This document shows, one piece after another, positions 17,704 through 27,156 of a stretch of 27,156 bases of DNA. Each line of letters begins with the position of its first letter. The stretch's first letter is position 1. A program made the position numbers and the translations under genes. Under the pieces are notes generated by a model. The model searched no databases. It worked only from the letters and a program-made list of their open reading frames with translations, and was not told the DNA's origin. The stretch spans positions 1,756,908 to 1,784,063 of the forward strand of contig BFEA01000285.1 of NCBI GenBank assembly GCA_003427395.1. The letters are read 5' to 3'. This stretch comes from Chara braunii (taxonomy: Eukaryota; Streptophyta; Charophyceae; Charales; Characeae).

Positions 17704-19080
17704 CCCCTCCTCCACCCTCTCTTTGTAACGCGGGTTCCGATGCAAGTAGATTAGTTTTTCCATGCGCTTGGGCTTTCTTAAGGCACTTGGTATGCAACAA
17801 AACCCATGTGTTTTGATTCCTCTCCGCAGAAGATGATGTTGTCCACATGGATACTCGAAGAGCAAGTCGTTACAAAGCAGGGTGGTCATTCCCGTGGTCC
17901 TCCCACCAATCCAACATGTGGTCCACACTTGCACGTCATTGAATCTCCGGATCTACAAAGACCCCATGCTCTCTTTGAAAGGTGTGCATAAAGTCGATGC
18001 ACTCCTGGTACTGATTTATCCCTCGCATCCCACCCGGCCTCGTGACCACATCACAAAAGTGGGTCGTCAAATTGGGGTGGCTGAAACCCCCCCTTGTCCC
18101 TTGGGTTGGGTCCAGCAGTCTTGTCGCTGCATGTACAGGGCTAAGGAGTTGGTCTACCCTATTCCGCACGTCCTTGAGAACCTTCTCCCTCTCCTTCGGC
18201 ATTAGTGCAACTTCGTTGACACACTTCTTCAGAGCAACAACCACATTGTACACTCACCAAATGCACTGAACGCTGCGATCGACCATCCGCAAAACTGATT
18301 ACATGCCCTCATCAACGTGAATAGGATACGTACTCTCTCCCATAATGCGTCTGACAACACGATCCTCTCCTCATTGCCCATGCCCACTCCATATCATGCC
18401 ACTCATCGCTCTCCAGCGTTTCTTTGGGCATTCCAGTATCAGAAAGGTCGTCCAAAATCTAGTATGTTATGGCTTGTGCAGCATTGTCTCCTTATTCTCG
18501 AAAAACATCGCCCTTGGGGCCTTGTGGACCGTGAAGAACATGACCACCTTAGTAGCGTTATCTAGGATTGTCTTCGCCCAAGCCTTCCCCCTCAAATCAT
18601 GGAGGAACAAGTCCATGTAGTGGGCGGTGCAAGGGATCCAATAAATATGGGAGAACTTTGGATCGTGTGTCAAAGCCTCTGCAACGACTTTATTCCCTTA
18701 AAAAGTGTCATTGGAGAATGGTGTAACCTCATTATTCTCCCTTAGGAACACCTTCCACTGCTCTGCCATTGCCAAAGAATTATTCTCCTTCCTCTTAACC
18801 CCATCGCACTCGGTGAAAACAAGTGTGTTCCTCTCTACAAGGATGTGGTTCACCTCAGAACGACCACATATATTTGCGGTGCCATCTATGATAAACGCGC
18901 AGCCGGTCTTCTCCCACTTCGTCCTCACTTCTGCTTCACACCGCTTGTACATCTCCTTCCTCTACTCGAGGCGACCCTCATATAGAGCATCATACATAAT
19001 GAAGGTTGCCTTGATGTTGAATAAGGCCCAAAGCATATTTCCATCAACCTCTTCCATGCGTTGTTCCTAGCTACATTCAA
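17704..19080 (-). pseudogene. hAT-family transposase, decayed
   Basis: hAT transposases move DNA elements by cut and paste. On the minus strand the order of blocks is that of plant hAT/DUF659 proteins. A start segment LNVARNNAWKRLME lies near 19060. The DUF659 core KWEKTGCAFIIDGTANICGR follows (18700-18952). Next come FSHIYWIPCTAHYMDLFLHD and AWAKTILDNATKVVMFF (18467-18673), where the C-x-x-H motif is typical, and a helical insertion domain VYNVVVALKKCVNEVALMPKEREK (17936-18253). The C-terminal dimerisation end is RMEKLIYLHRNPRYKERVEE (about 17704-17770). Blocks lie in different frames with stops at each junction, so it is dead. Terminal inverted repeats and an 8-bp duplication were not found. 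Confidence 0.85.
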
Positions 19081-20040
19081 GGGAGTGTGCTTATTATATT
19101 AAATTCGCACCATGGAATTTTTCAGAAATGTTTGATGCTTCTTCGGATTTTCTGTTTGATACTTTGATTGTGGTTACATTTGCAAGGAAAATAAGCAACA
19201 GCAAGATGACAATCCCAGATCGCACCATCACATTGCAAGCCAAATAGTCACACCGTGTCCAAATAGCAGCATTGCACCAATAATACACCAATGGAGTTTC
19301 GTAGCACTGAAAACAATGTCCGTGGAGAGTACACTCTCTCCTTTCAACACAAGAGTCCAGTTCCCTTACACTCACACTTGGCGCTCAGCGCCCAGCCTAC
19401 TCCTACACAGCTACTACANACTACAAAAAGACAATGCAACTGTTGACATCAGCAGCAGCCCGAAGTACTTGAAGATGCCGCCCATGCAGAACATCGCCAA
19501 TACAAGGTACGTGCCCTCACATCATCATCATTATCATCCTTCACCTATCCCCTGACTTCACCCCACACCTGTCCTCTCTGTCACCCGAAGACCACCCCTG
19601 CACTTCACTGTAGTCCAAGCCCACCAGCTATGGTGGTTGGGCTATGGCGCTGCCCTCAGCAGCGCCCTCCTCCTCTGCACGACCGCACGTGCTGCACCTC
19701 GCCTCTCAGCGCTAGCAGCAGCCTACGAGCATGAGCTCCAGCAGCGCTGCCGCCCAGCATGCAAGTGCCTGAATGAGGCAGCCAGGGCCGAGCTCATTCC
19801 TTTATGGAAAGAGTTGGCCTGCTCACGCAGCCTGGCTGCCTTGGCCTGGGCCCAGAAGCTTCCGGAAGGCCCCAGGAGATTGCCTGGATGCAGCAGCTAC
19901 TGGGTTGCTGGGCCTCCTTCGGTTGGGCGCCCAACTGTCGCTGTATGAGGCTGCGAATCACGCCCAGGGCCTGCATTCTTTGGAAAGGCCCGGTAGGCCG
20001 TGGAAATGTCCTTGTTGCTCGGCCTGTGTTTCTTTCAACC
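19081..20040. other. Unassigned DNA, part possibly LTR of element B
   Basis: No gene is supported. A 93-residue minus-strand open frame (19094-19375) has one hydrophobic stretch SGIVILLLLIFLANV but no match I recognise. The part from 19640 to 20000 is rich in GCAGC and can be read openly in several frames on both strands, as GC-rich repeats often can. A single N at 19419 marks an uncertain base. The region lies downstream of element B's pol on the minus strand, so its right part may belong to B's 3' LTR, but no LTR end is visible. Confidence 0.4.
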
Positions 20041-20250
20041 AACTGGCGCGTCGCAACTGCCTAAACCCCAAATATGAAATTGACAGTCGAAGGCCTTTTG
20101 CAAAAAGCTAGGCCCGCCTTCACTTAGGGAGGGCACCTCCGCCTTCACTTAGGGCGGGTAAGGCTGCAGACAGGGCCCCATAGACCTACCGAGGACACTG
20201 ATCCTCGCATTCCCTCCTCCTCAACTTTGTGAGTCCTCTGAGAAGTCTTC
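20041..20250 (-). other. Element B 3' end: polypurine tract and U3 start
   Basis: On the minus strand GAGGAGGAGGGAATGCGAGGA (about 20201-20221) follows the pol stop and is a good polypurine tract. Beyond it, CCCTAAGTGAAGGCG occurs twice (20140-20154, 20115-20129), a motif shared with the same place in element C. The LTR start cannot be fixed because no second LTR of B is recognisable in the window. Confidence 0.5.
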
Positions 20251-20844
20251 TTATTCTGCAGGCATCTTTCCTTTCCGTTCTCTTTCATAGCCTGCGATCA
20301 CTTGAGGTGCTGTTCTCATGAGTTCTTCTCGTGTGAACCAGCGATCTTCCGTGGGATCGAGGTGATGTCTGAAGCTCACCCGATACTGCATTCTTGGTTT
20401 AGGAGGTCGCCCTCTGCCTGATGGTCGAGGAACAGGCATCATCCGATGCTCGACGATCTGGTCAATGTCCACTTCGCCATCCATGGTTGGGGGCAGCATA
20501 GATCTCTGAGAGGGAAACAGGTCTGTGGCAGCAAAAGGTGCCATCTTGGAGGCATGGAAAACAGGATGAGTCCGTAAGTGTGTCGGGATGCGAATCACGT
20601 ACGAAGGCCCATCCGGTTGATCCCCTACAATATCTAAGATCTCCCAGGGCCCAAAGTAATGAGGCATCAGTTTTTTTGAGATCCCTATTTCCTGTCCCAG
20701 TTCAGATGATTTCACCCAGGCTCTCTCACCTACCTAAAAGTTAGAAGGCCGTCTATGTTTGTTCTTAGATGCAATCATAGCATCTTGAGATTTCTGAATA
20801 TGTTCAACGGCCTGCTGCAGCATTTGCTCATATTTGACCGCAAA
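20251..20844 (-). pseudogene. Element B integrase C-terminus, GPY/F and chromo-like tail
   Basis: It continues the frame of 20845-21342 after a TAG at 20845-20847. It reads AVEHIQKSQDAMIASK, a second TAG (20734-20736) inside the segment corresponding to HFQVGD in element C, then KLMPHYFGPWEILD (intact GPY/F motif), HPVFHASKM, and a chromodomain-like end DIDQIVEHR...YRVSFRHHLDPTEDRWFTREEL. The tail is similar to those of A and C. The two stops make the gene non-functional as it stands. Confidence 0.88.
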
Positions 20845-21342
20845 CTATATGATGCCAGGTGCTGCAGTAGGTTGTCTTTCTGGTAACAGAAAGTCAAGCG
20901 CAGATCTGGGCTTCCAACCAAGATGTAACTGGTTGGGAGTCATACCGGTGGTGCTATGCACAACATTGTTGTACAAGCTGGCGACGAGAGGTAACTTCTC
21001 GTCCCAGTCATCCTGACTTGGCTTAATATAATGCCTAAGCAGGTGTTGCACTACCCGGTTCATCTGTTCTGCCTGGCCATTTGACTCAGGGTGATTCCCT
21101 GACGTCATTTGGAGNTTTGTGCCCATTTGCTCAGCAGTGGACTGCCATAGTTCACTTGTGAACCTGACATCCCTATCACTAACGATAGATGTAGGTAAGC
21201 CGAAGTCACCTACCCAATTATCCATAAACAGTTTGTTGACGTGGTCAGTTTTAGCTGTTTCTGGCATAGCGATTAGTCTTGCATACTTAGTAAAGCGGTC
21301 CACTATTACGAAGATGTGTCTCTTTCCAGACTTACTGGTCAC
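20845..21342 (-). pseudogene. Element B integrase catalytic core
   Basis: It reads FVIVDRFTKYARLIAMPE, then catalytic Asp in TSIVSDRDVRFTSELW, then catalytic Glu in HPESNGQAEQMNRVVQHLL, then YNNVVHSTTGMTPNQLHLGW and LLPERQPTAAPG. One undetermined base (21115) falls inside a codon and does not break the frame. The start of this piece is artificially duplicated by the adapter join at 21342. Without that, it is continuous with 21381-22084, which carries the zinc finger and first catalytic Asp (SVSMDFMDTL). Confidence 0.9.
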
Positions 21343-21465
21343 TGTCTCTTATACACATCTAGATGTGTATAAGAGACAGGGTTTCTGGCATAGCGATTAG
21401 TCTTGCATACTTAGTAAAGCGGTCCACTATTACGAAGATGTGTCTCTTTCCAGACTTACTGGTCA
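21257..21465. other. Sequencing-adapter artefact with duplicated flanks
   Basis: CTGTCTCTTATACACATCT (21342-21360) and its reverse complement (21361-21379) form the 38-bp Nextera mate-pair junction built from two transposase mosaic ends. The 85 bp at 21257-21341 are repeated exactly at 21381-21465. The extra 124 bp shift the frame by one, and removing them makes the integrase reading continuous. The peptides SLIHI and VSYTHLDVYKRQ read here are known marks of this adapter. Confidence 0.98.
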
Positions 21466-22084
21466 CGAGAGTATCCATGAAGTCCATGGATACACTTTGA
21501 CCAGGACCTTCAGGAATCGGCAAGGGCTTGAGGAGCCCAAGCGGCGCCTGAGTCCTTGGTTTGTCACTTTGGCAAACCTGGAAGGTTTCAACATATCGTT
21601 TTGCATTTTCCATCATAGAGGGCCACCAGAATCTTTGAACTAAGTTTGCTGCTGTCTTCTTGTAGCCAAAATGACCCGTTGCATCGTGACACTCTCCTAA
21701 AAATAAACTACGTTTGTGTTGGTCCTCAGGCCTAACGACAATTTGATGGTATCCGAACTTCAGATCTATCTTTGTGAAGTACCGACATCCCTGCACTCTA
21801 TCCAAAAGGTCGTCAATGCGGGGTAGGGGCTCCGCGTTCTTAACGGTGATGGCATGAAGGCCCCTATAGTCAATGCACATCCTTAATGGACCTCCCTTCT
21901 TAGGAACAAATAAGACTGGCGCACTGTAAGGGGAGGTACTAGGCCGTATCCATCCCTTCTCTGTGAGCTCCTTGAGCTGGCGGCGAAGTTTGTCTAACTC
22001 CAGGGGAGATATCCTATAGATTCGTCCTCTAGGCACCTTACTACCTGGGACAATCTCTGTCGCATGTACAACCTCCCTTTCCAC
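21466..22084 (-). pseudogene. Element B RT fingers fused to integrase by internal deletion
   Basis: One open frame reads the N-terminal RT (YRISPLELDKLRRQLKEL, LRMCIDYRGLHAIT, catalytic Asp in YFTKIDLKFGYHQI, PEDQHK). At about 21712 it switches directly to the integrase zinc finger (SLFLGECHDATGHFGYKKT, FQVCQ) and the first catalytic Asp. Missing are the RT palm with YLDD, thumb, connection and all of RNase H, over 1 kb in A and C. The junction is in frame. The protein could not reverse-transcribe. It could be a genuine deletion derivative or a second assembly error, and the nearby adapter makes caution necessary. Confidence 0.85.
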
Positions 22085-22094
22085 CTGTGGGCTC

Positions 22095-23012
22095 CTAAAA
22101 AAGGTCAGAATATTGTGCGACGACTCTTTCTATCTCTGGGGGGGTTTGAACGACCTCCCCTTTCTCAAAGACAAAGACTAGATACATGCCCTCCTCTTGA
22201 TTCTGCTTATAGTAGTTATAGAAGGATGAGGCGCACATACACCCGTAGTTTTCTATTAGACTGCTAGCTTTGAACTTTTGCAATTTAACTGTTCTACCAT
22301 TGGGCAATTTGTGGATCAACACCTTTCTATCCCAGTCAAATTGAGGTTGCGAGACTTCGAGGTAGTACATGCCTAGTAACATATCGAATGTCAGTTTGTC
22401 GCTTACCAGGAAAGAGATCTTGTGGATCACTTTCCCTCCTCCATAGGAGAAGGAACAGGCTACGTCCTTTACATAGTCCTTTACCACCATTTGGTGTTTG
22501 TTGGCTAGCGTAGAAGCTACAGTTCTGCTAAGCCGTTGCACTTGGTCCCCTAAGCGCAGTCTATCCACACAAGCACGCCTAATGAAATTTCGTGTAGAGC
22601 CTATGTCTGCGAAGGCGCCAACCTTGCGGCCACCTACATCTACTTCTACCACGAAATGTTCACCCTTTGGATCTCTACTGATCATCGCCCAAAAGTCTCT
22701 AGGGTCCTTCCCTGACCACTCAGTCTCTAACTCTTCTAGGCCCTCAGACACATCTCTCGAACAGAGCGTCGGTGGGTCTGAATTTGTCTGCGGCGCGATA
22801 CGTGGGTCACTAGCCTTGGCCAACGCCTGAAATGGGGAAGGCAACGTTACCACTTCAGCGCGAGTAAGAGTGGCTAACGCTCCTACTGGCCCGAGGTGTT
22901 TCCATGCGAGCTGCTCGCAGAAGCACTCCCAGGGTTCGAAGATAAGCCCACCACCGTTGGTGAGGCTACCTTCGTGGTGATCTTCTTGCCGCGGCAAGTC
23001 CTGGACGTGTGG
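22095..23012 (-). pseudogene. Element B protease and linker to RT
   Basis: The frame overlaps the gag end by about 115-130 nt and lies in the -1 frame relative to gag. It reads LAWKHLGPVGALATLTRAEV, LCSRDVSEGLEELE, GEHFVVEVDVGGRKVGAFA, then DIGSTRNFI at the protease active site (the middle residue of the catalytic triplet is Ile), then a flap region ending FDMLLGMYYLE. A Lys/Tyr-rich linker NYYKQNQEEGMYLVFVFEKGE and VAQYSDLF follow. It stops at a TAG (22095-22097) where element C reads Gln (LFQEPTG), followed at once by a small frameshift before RT. Confidence 0.88.
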
Positions 23013-24817
23013 CCATAGTTACCACAGTTCATGCATGTACCCCTAGCAACGCGGTCACGCCACACCTCATACTCCAAACCAATCTTCACCCATGCGGGTG
23101 TTCCTTGGTCGCCCTGACCCGTGGACCGTCCTACCTTCTTCTTCCCGGTCCCCCTAGCCTTTTCTTTGATGGGTGTCACGACTCCACCATCTGAAGTCTC
23201 ACTACCCCCATCGTGCTCTGTTAACTCCCCAAGATCTGAGTAGTCGTCAATCTCCGTCGTTTGGCCATCGTGGTCAACGAACATTAACTGACCATTTTTC
23301 TTCCAATTTTGGGGCAGTCTCTTCCTACCATCGTTGGGGGCCTGATGCGCAGATCCCAACTTTGCCTCGATGTCCAAAGCTTTCTTACTAAAAGAAGCGA
23401 AGGTGTGTTGTTCAACATAGGCTTCGTCAACCAGCTTGGTCCTTACCTCTGACGATAGGCACCTTAGGTAATCCGTTAGGAGAACCTGCTGGTCAAAACG
23501 CACACCAGGTACCACGATTAATCATTCTACGGCGTCCGTCAGCTCTCTAACATTCTTGAACCTTCGGGAACAAAGACTCCTGATAGCGTCAGTGGCCTTC
23601 TGAGCCCCTTGTGGGTCATGCCGCCTGTTGTATACGGACCGTATGAACTCTTCCAATGTCTGGGATTGTGCCCAGGCATCGAAGTTTTGACTTTAGCCCT
23701 GTTGTTGCACTAAGCCATTTAACCAGCGGGTTACTGATCCTTCTAAAAAGGAGGCAGCCACGACAACTTTTTGCTCTGGCCTTGTGAGCTTATGCCTCAC
23801 ATAAGTAGGCACAGTTCTCACCCAGGTGTCCAAGTCTTTCTCCTTCTTCTTATCGCCAGAAAAGGGCTTGGAACTCATCAAAGCTATCTTGGGCATCCAC
23901 TGCTTAGGCTGCATGGGCCCAGGTGCTTGCTGCAGCGGCTGCATAGCCACTGAAACAGGCTGTTGCATACTAACCTGAGCCTGGCTGGACAGTGGGACTA
24001 TAGTGACCAATGTTGTAGATGGTACGGCTGAGACTGAATGAATCGGACCACTAGTTGCTACTAAACCACCCGGGGAGGGCATGCCAAACATGGGAGAGAA
24101 AGTTTGCCCTGTGCGTTGCGGCATTGATGATGGACCCGCAGCTACAGGGGGAACGACCGCAAACTGTGGTGGCCTCACCATAGTGCGAGGGCCCCGAAGT
24201 TCAGCCAGAATTTGTTTCTGGCCTGCTACCAAATCAGCCAACAATTCCTGCTGAACGCTTTGTGCTTCCACCACTGAAAGTAAGGCGCCTCGCAACACAC
24301 GGACAACAAGATCTAATGTTGACTCATCTAGTATTTCCAGTCTCCCTAGCTCCTGCGCTCTACTCTCTAGTCTAGCCTTTCTTTGCATAGCTTTCCTTCT
24401 CCTCTCTACCACATCGTCCATCTGCCGTTGTAACTCAGCCTGAAGTTCTTCTGCCTGCCAGATTTCTAACTCCTCCGACATGAGTGGAGACTGGCTGACT
24501 CGCACATGGCCAATCTGACTAGTGACTCCCTGAGTACCACTCTAACTGACTCCTGACGAAGCGGGCTGTGTAGAGGATTCCGTCATAGATGAGGTAGCCA
24601 TGGCTGCACTGATGCTAGCTGAAACTCTAGCCTTAGCACTGTCCTCAGCTGCCCTCGCTCTCCTTGCCGCTGTCCGCTCTCTAGCCTCTCTCCTCAATCT
24701 TCTCTCGTCTCCTGGACCTAACTCCAAGAATGTCAAGGGTCGACTGCGGGCAGTCCCGCGAGTAGTCCTACGGTCGTCCACTAGTAACTCCTCCTCACTT
24801 GTGCTTGCATCACTCAT
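22883..24817 (-). pseudogene. gag: Element B gag, one frame with three internal stops
   Basis: It starts at an ATG at 24817 with an acidic/Arg-rich, Ser/Ala-rich head. A long predicted coiled coil follows (ELEIWQAEELQAELQRQMD to about 24180), then a Pro/Gln/Met-rich linker. The capsid-like core is KPFSGDKKKEKDLDTWVRTV, EGSVTRWLNGLVQQQG, FDAWAQSQTLEEFIRSVYNRR and RFKNVRELTDAVE. After LIVVPGVRFD comes a canonical zinc knuckle CMNCGNYGHTSRTC (about 23001-23042). In-frame stops are TAG 24542-24544, TAA 23693-23695 and TGA 23522-23524. The terminal TAG is 22883-22885. No frameshift is seen over 1.9 kb. Gag would form the particle and bind element RNA. Confidence 0.88.
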
Positions 24818-25830
24818 GAGCTACAGTGTGTGTGATCTAAACNAGAATCCACACTGAATCCTACCTTAGCTTGACACACATCCGCATATGATACACAACT
24901 ACTTACGGTCGGCTTGGAGCAAACATAGTTAGGTGATGTAGTTGCAACTAATGTCAGGTCCTACAGGATATATTAATTCTATTTTTGGATTACCCTGGAA
25001 CAGATTGCACTACAACAAAGATCTAATCTATCTGTAGCCGTCTGTTAGTTGTTAGCGAAGTCTGTCACAACTAGATAATCAAAATAAAAATAACATCTCC
25101 TGTTGGGGATGTATGCTCGATGGCAGATTGTCTGTTGATTGCCACTGCGAACAGCTACCGAAATCCCCCCTCCCCCCTGTATCCTTCTTGAGTAGTCAAT
25201 TTGTGTCAACGTCCCTGAGCATCTGGTTTGAGCAGCGTGTCTGAAGGTGTGCAATCCGGCCCACCCCTGTGCCCCAAGTCTTTGCTGAAAATGTCAGCTT
25301 GTCCACTTTTATTTACCCTCGTACAGAACGAGCCTTACACTCGGTTGATCTGGCTGATCAGGAGGATTATTAAGAGCGCCCCCATCTCTGCAGGAATTAT
25401 ATTTAACGTCGCAGTCAGGACGACGATCACAACCAGATTCAATCTGAGTCCCCTACCAGAAATGTTTATAGACGGTCGGGTAAGCGTCTCATAAAAGGCT
25501 GGCATGCCCAGGTAGACCTCTATTGCGCAAGCAGCAGAACCAAGGACTTGCGCCCAAGCATGCGTGTGCCAGTCCTAGCGGGTTGGCATGGTGACCGTGA
25601 CCCGAGTGCTTCGTCCAGGGCCCTTCAGAGGCTTCGCCCGTCTCCCACCAGCTTGCTGCCCAGGATGAATGTCGACTCTCAAGGTTGAGCGCTCGCGACA
25701 CCTCACATCGAGAGGACTCTCAAGACAGAACTCACTTCCTCACGGTAAGAAGAGATGAAGAGGGTAGATAAGGAAGAGAGCAACGTACCTCATAAATGCT
25801 ACCCCCAACCACAAAATTCTCACCGGTAAC
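24818..25830. other. DNA with no recognised feature
   Basis: This lies upstream of element B's gag, so it should hold B's leader and 5' LTR. I find no complement of the tRNA-iMet primer site and no match to 19081-20250. The N at 24843 may be a contig join, in which case the true 5' end of B is not here. Short open frames (for example 25045-25254 minus, 25228-25494 plus) match nothing I know. Confidence 0.5.
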
Positions 25831-26225
25831 CTGATGTGCAATTATGATGACGGGTCTTTGCCTCAGCACAACCAACAGCAGAATGCGGTTCCACCTCAGC
25901 TTAATATGTCACATCAGCGAGTTCTCATCATCCAGCATACATCCCGTATGTCACCACATAGCTCCCCGACGCGCCCACACAACCCTGGGCCGCCTAATGT
26001 TCAACGCCAATGCCGTATCACTGCCCCACACCTCATGCGAAGCACCAATACAACAGAAAAATTGTGGCAAATTTTCTAGCAGGATGATCACGTGTGGACA
26101 CCACATTTCAACCGTTGGAACTTTGTTTATAAATTGTTTGGCGGGTGGGGGGTCATGTGTTCCACCAGAAGTGAAGGAAACCAACGCTGACCAAACATTG
26201 GGCTCACTGAAACTGGTGTGTCCAT
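25831..26225. other. DNA with no recognised feature
   Basis: A 140-residue plus-strand frame (25844-26266) and overlapping frames on the other strand exist, but none has a recognisable motif or supporting signals. I see nothing that can be annotated with confidence. Confidence 0.4.
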
Positions 26226-26228
26226 CTG

Positions 26229-26425
26229 TTGGTCCATTTGTTGAAAGATGTTGGTCCATTTGTTGACCATTTGTTGACAACTTGTTGAAAACTTGTTGAA
26301 GACTTGTGGATAAGTTGTTGGAACATGTTGAGAACGTGTTGAAACGTGTTAAAAACTTGTTGAAACGTGTTGAAAACTTGTTGAAACGTGTTGAAAACTT
26401 GTTGAAACGTGTTGAAAACGTGTTC
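26229..26425. repeat. Minisatellite with 10-11/21-bp unit
   Basis: The phrases TTGTTGAAACG and TGTTGAAAACT alternate, giving a 21-bp higher-order unit that is nearly perfect at 26340-26420 and decays to the left (TTGTTGACC, TTGTTGACAAC). Read on the plus strand it gives a heptad repeat Leu-Leu-Lys-Arg-Val-Glu-Asn. On the minus strand it gives Phe-Ser-Thr-Arg-Phe-Asn-Lys. Confidence 0.9.
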
Positions 26426-26622
26426 ACCTTTCGTAGAACGTTACGTTCTGTGTATGGGGAAAAAATATTATTTTGGGCTCATGTCGTCGGTTTTCGCCGT
26501 TTCTTCCAGTCATTTTATCCTGCTGCACGATATGATATGCTCTTTCGCAAATGTCAATCGTTGAGTCTTTCAGTACTCCTGACATGCAACGACCACAATG
26601 ACCGAAGATAAAGAGAGAGGGC

Positions 26623-26624
<2 letters not shown>

Positions 26625-26681
<57 letters not shown>

Positions 26682-26682
26682 C
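26625..26682. repeat. GA microsatellite
   Basis: About 58 bases of almost pure GA dinucleotide with one GG interruption. Confidence 0.95.
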
Positions 26683-26840
26683 TCTGAACCATTGCACTTG
26701 AATAGTCACTTTACAAGATATGGTCTGTTATTTATGGTACACAATTGTACAATCCCTTGTAATGCTCATCTTTGTGTGATTGGTCATAGAGCGACTATGT
26801 TATGAAAAAAACACCATCCGTTGTTGTCATCATCATAGAG

Positions 26841-27156
26841 GTTGGCTAGTGCGTGCCACTCTCTCTCTCATGCCACCATGTTGCTAAATTTGTGTCACGC
26901 AGTAGTGAACCATGCTTGTAGCAGGCCATCTCAGCATTTAATGGAGGCTCCCACACGCGTCCGTCCATAAAATAAAGTACGACAATCCTACAGACTCGAA
27001 AAGGAAGGTTGGTTACTGCGTGCCACTCTCTCTCGCGAACTGCCATGTTGGTAAATTTGTGTCACGCAGTACTGAACCATGCGTGTAGCAAGGCATCTCA
27101 GCATTTAATCGATGCGCCCTCACGCGTCCATCAACAAAATGAAATACCGCAATCCA
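26841..27156. repeat. Tandem duplication, 167-bp period
   Basis: GTTGGCTAGTGCGTGCCACT begins at 26841 and a diverged version at 27008. Both copies then carry a short CT tract, AAATTTGTGTCACGCAGTA, GAACCATGC, ATCTCAGCATTTAAT and CACGCGTCC. The second copy runs to the window edge. Several short differences show the copies are not recent. No gene is evident. Confidence 0.9.

Noticed and set aside
19637-20111. Overlapping 80-110 residue frames with a hydrophobic start in GC-rich DNA
   Set aside because: Several frames on both strands are open at once, which is typical of GC-rich repeats. There is no family match and the position is probably LTR.
21342-21379. A perfect 38-bp palindrome that could be taken for an operator or transposon end
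   Set aside because: It is the known sequencing adapter junction, with an exact duplicated flank.
25228-25494. An 88-residue plus-strand frame with a passing likeness to a LINE reverse transcriptase segment
   Set aside because: The likeness is limited to a few residues, and no catalytic motif or neighbouring domain is present.

Overview
This window looks like intergenic, transposon-packed DNA from a plant-type eukaryotic genome, most likely a land plant or a streptophyte alga. The basis is an LTR retrotransposon primed by the initiator-Met tRNA site usual in plants (TGGTATCAGAGC), several nested Ty3/gypsy pol genes, a hAT transposase with plant-style DUF659 and dimerisation blocks, and many CT/GA microsatellites. 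The species cannot be named from the sequence. I see no intact host gene, rRNA, tRNA, CRISPR array or bacterial operon.

Layout. 1-3303: two copies of a roughly 1.3 kb non-coding unit, separated and preceded by minisatellites of 79-bp and 92-bp units. 3304-6125 and 16551-17613: the two halves of a decayed minus-strand Ty3/gypsy element (element C). 6125-16550: a plus-strand Ty3/gypsy element (element A) with both LTRs, PBS, gag, protease, RT-RNase H, integrase and polypurine tract. It is inserted in the middle of C's reverse transcriptase and flanked by the duplicated target CATA(T). Inside A's protease gene sits a further GC-rich DNA-transposon-like insert (10906-11700) flanked by a perfect 10-bp duplication, GACCGTCACC. 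17704-19080: a decayed minus-strand hAT transposase. 19081-20230: unassigned DNA, part of it probably the 3' LTR of the next element. 20230-24817: a third, minus-strand Ty3/gypsy element (element B), closely related to C, with gag, protease, a truncated RT and integrase. 24818-27156: DNA with no recognised genes, holding a 21-bp minisatellite, a GA microsatellite and a 167-bp-period tandem duplication.

How the parts relate. C is oldest in the nest, A landed in C, and the GC-rich element landed in A. In both A and B, gag and protease-pol are in different frames related by -1. In A a textbook slippery heptamer (GGGAAAC) lies 12 nt before the gag stop and is followed by a sequence that can fold into an H-type pseudoknot. 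B has GGAAAC at exactly the same distance from its gag stop. Both elements have many in-frame nonsense codons but few frameshifts, a pattern that fits transition mutations (for example cytosine deamination in silenced repeats).

Data quality. Positions 21342-21379 are a perfect Nextera mate-pair junction adapter flanked by an artificial 85-bp duplication. A single N at 15820 joins an artificial 95-bp duplication. 10984-11420 is a run of N. These are assembly problems, not biology.
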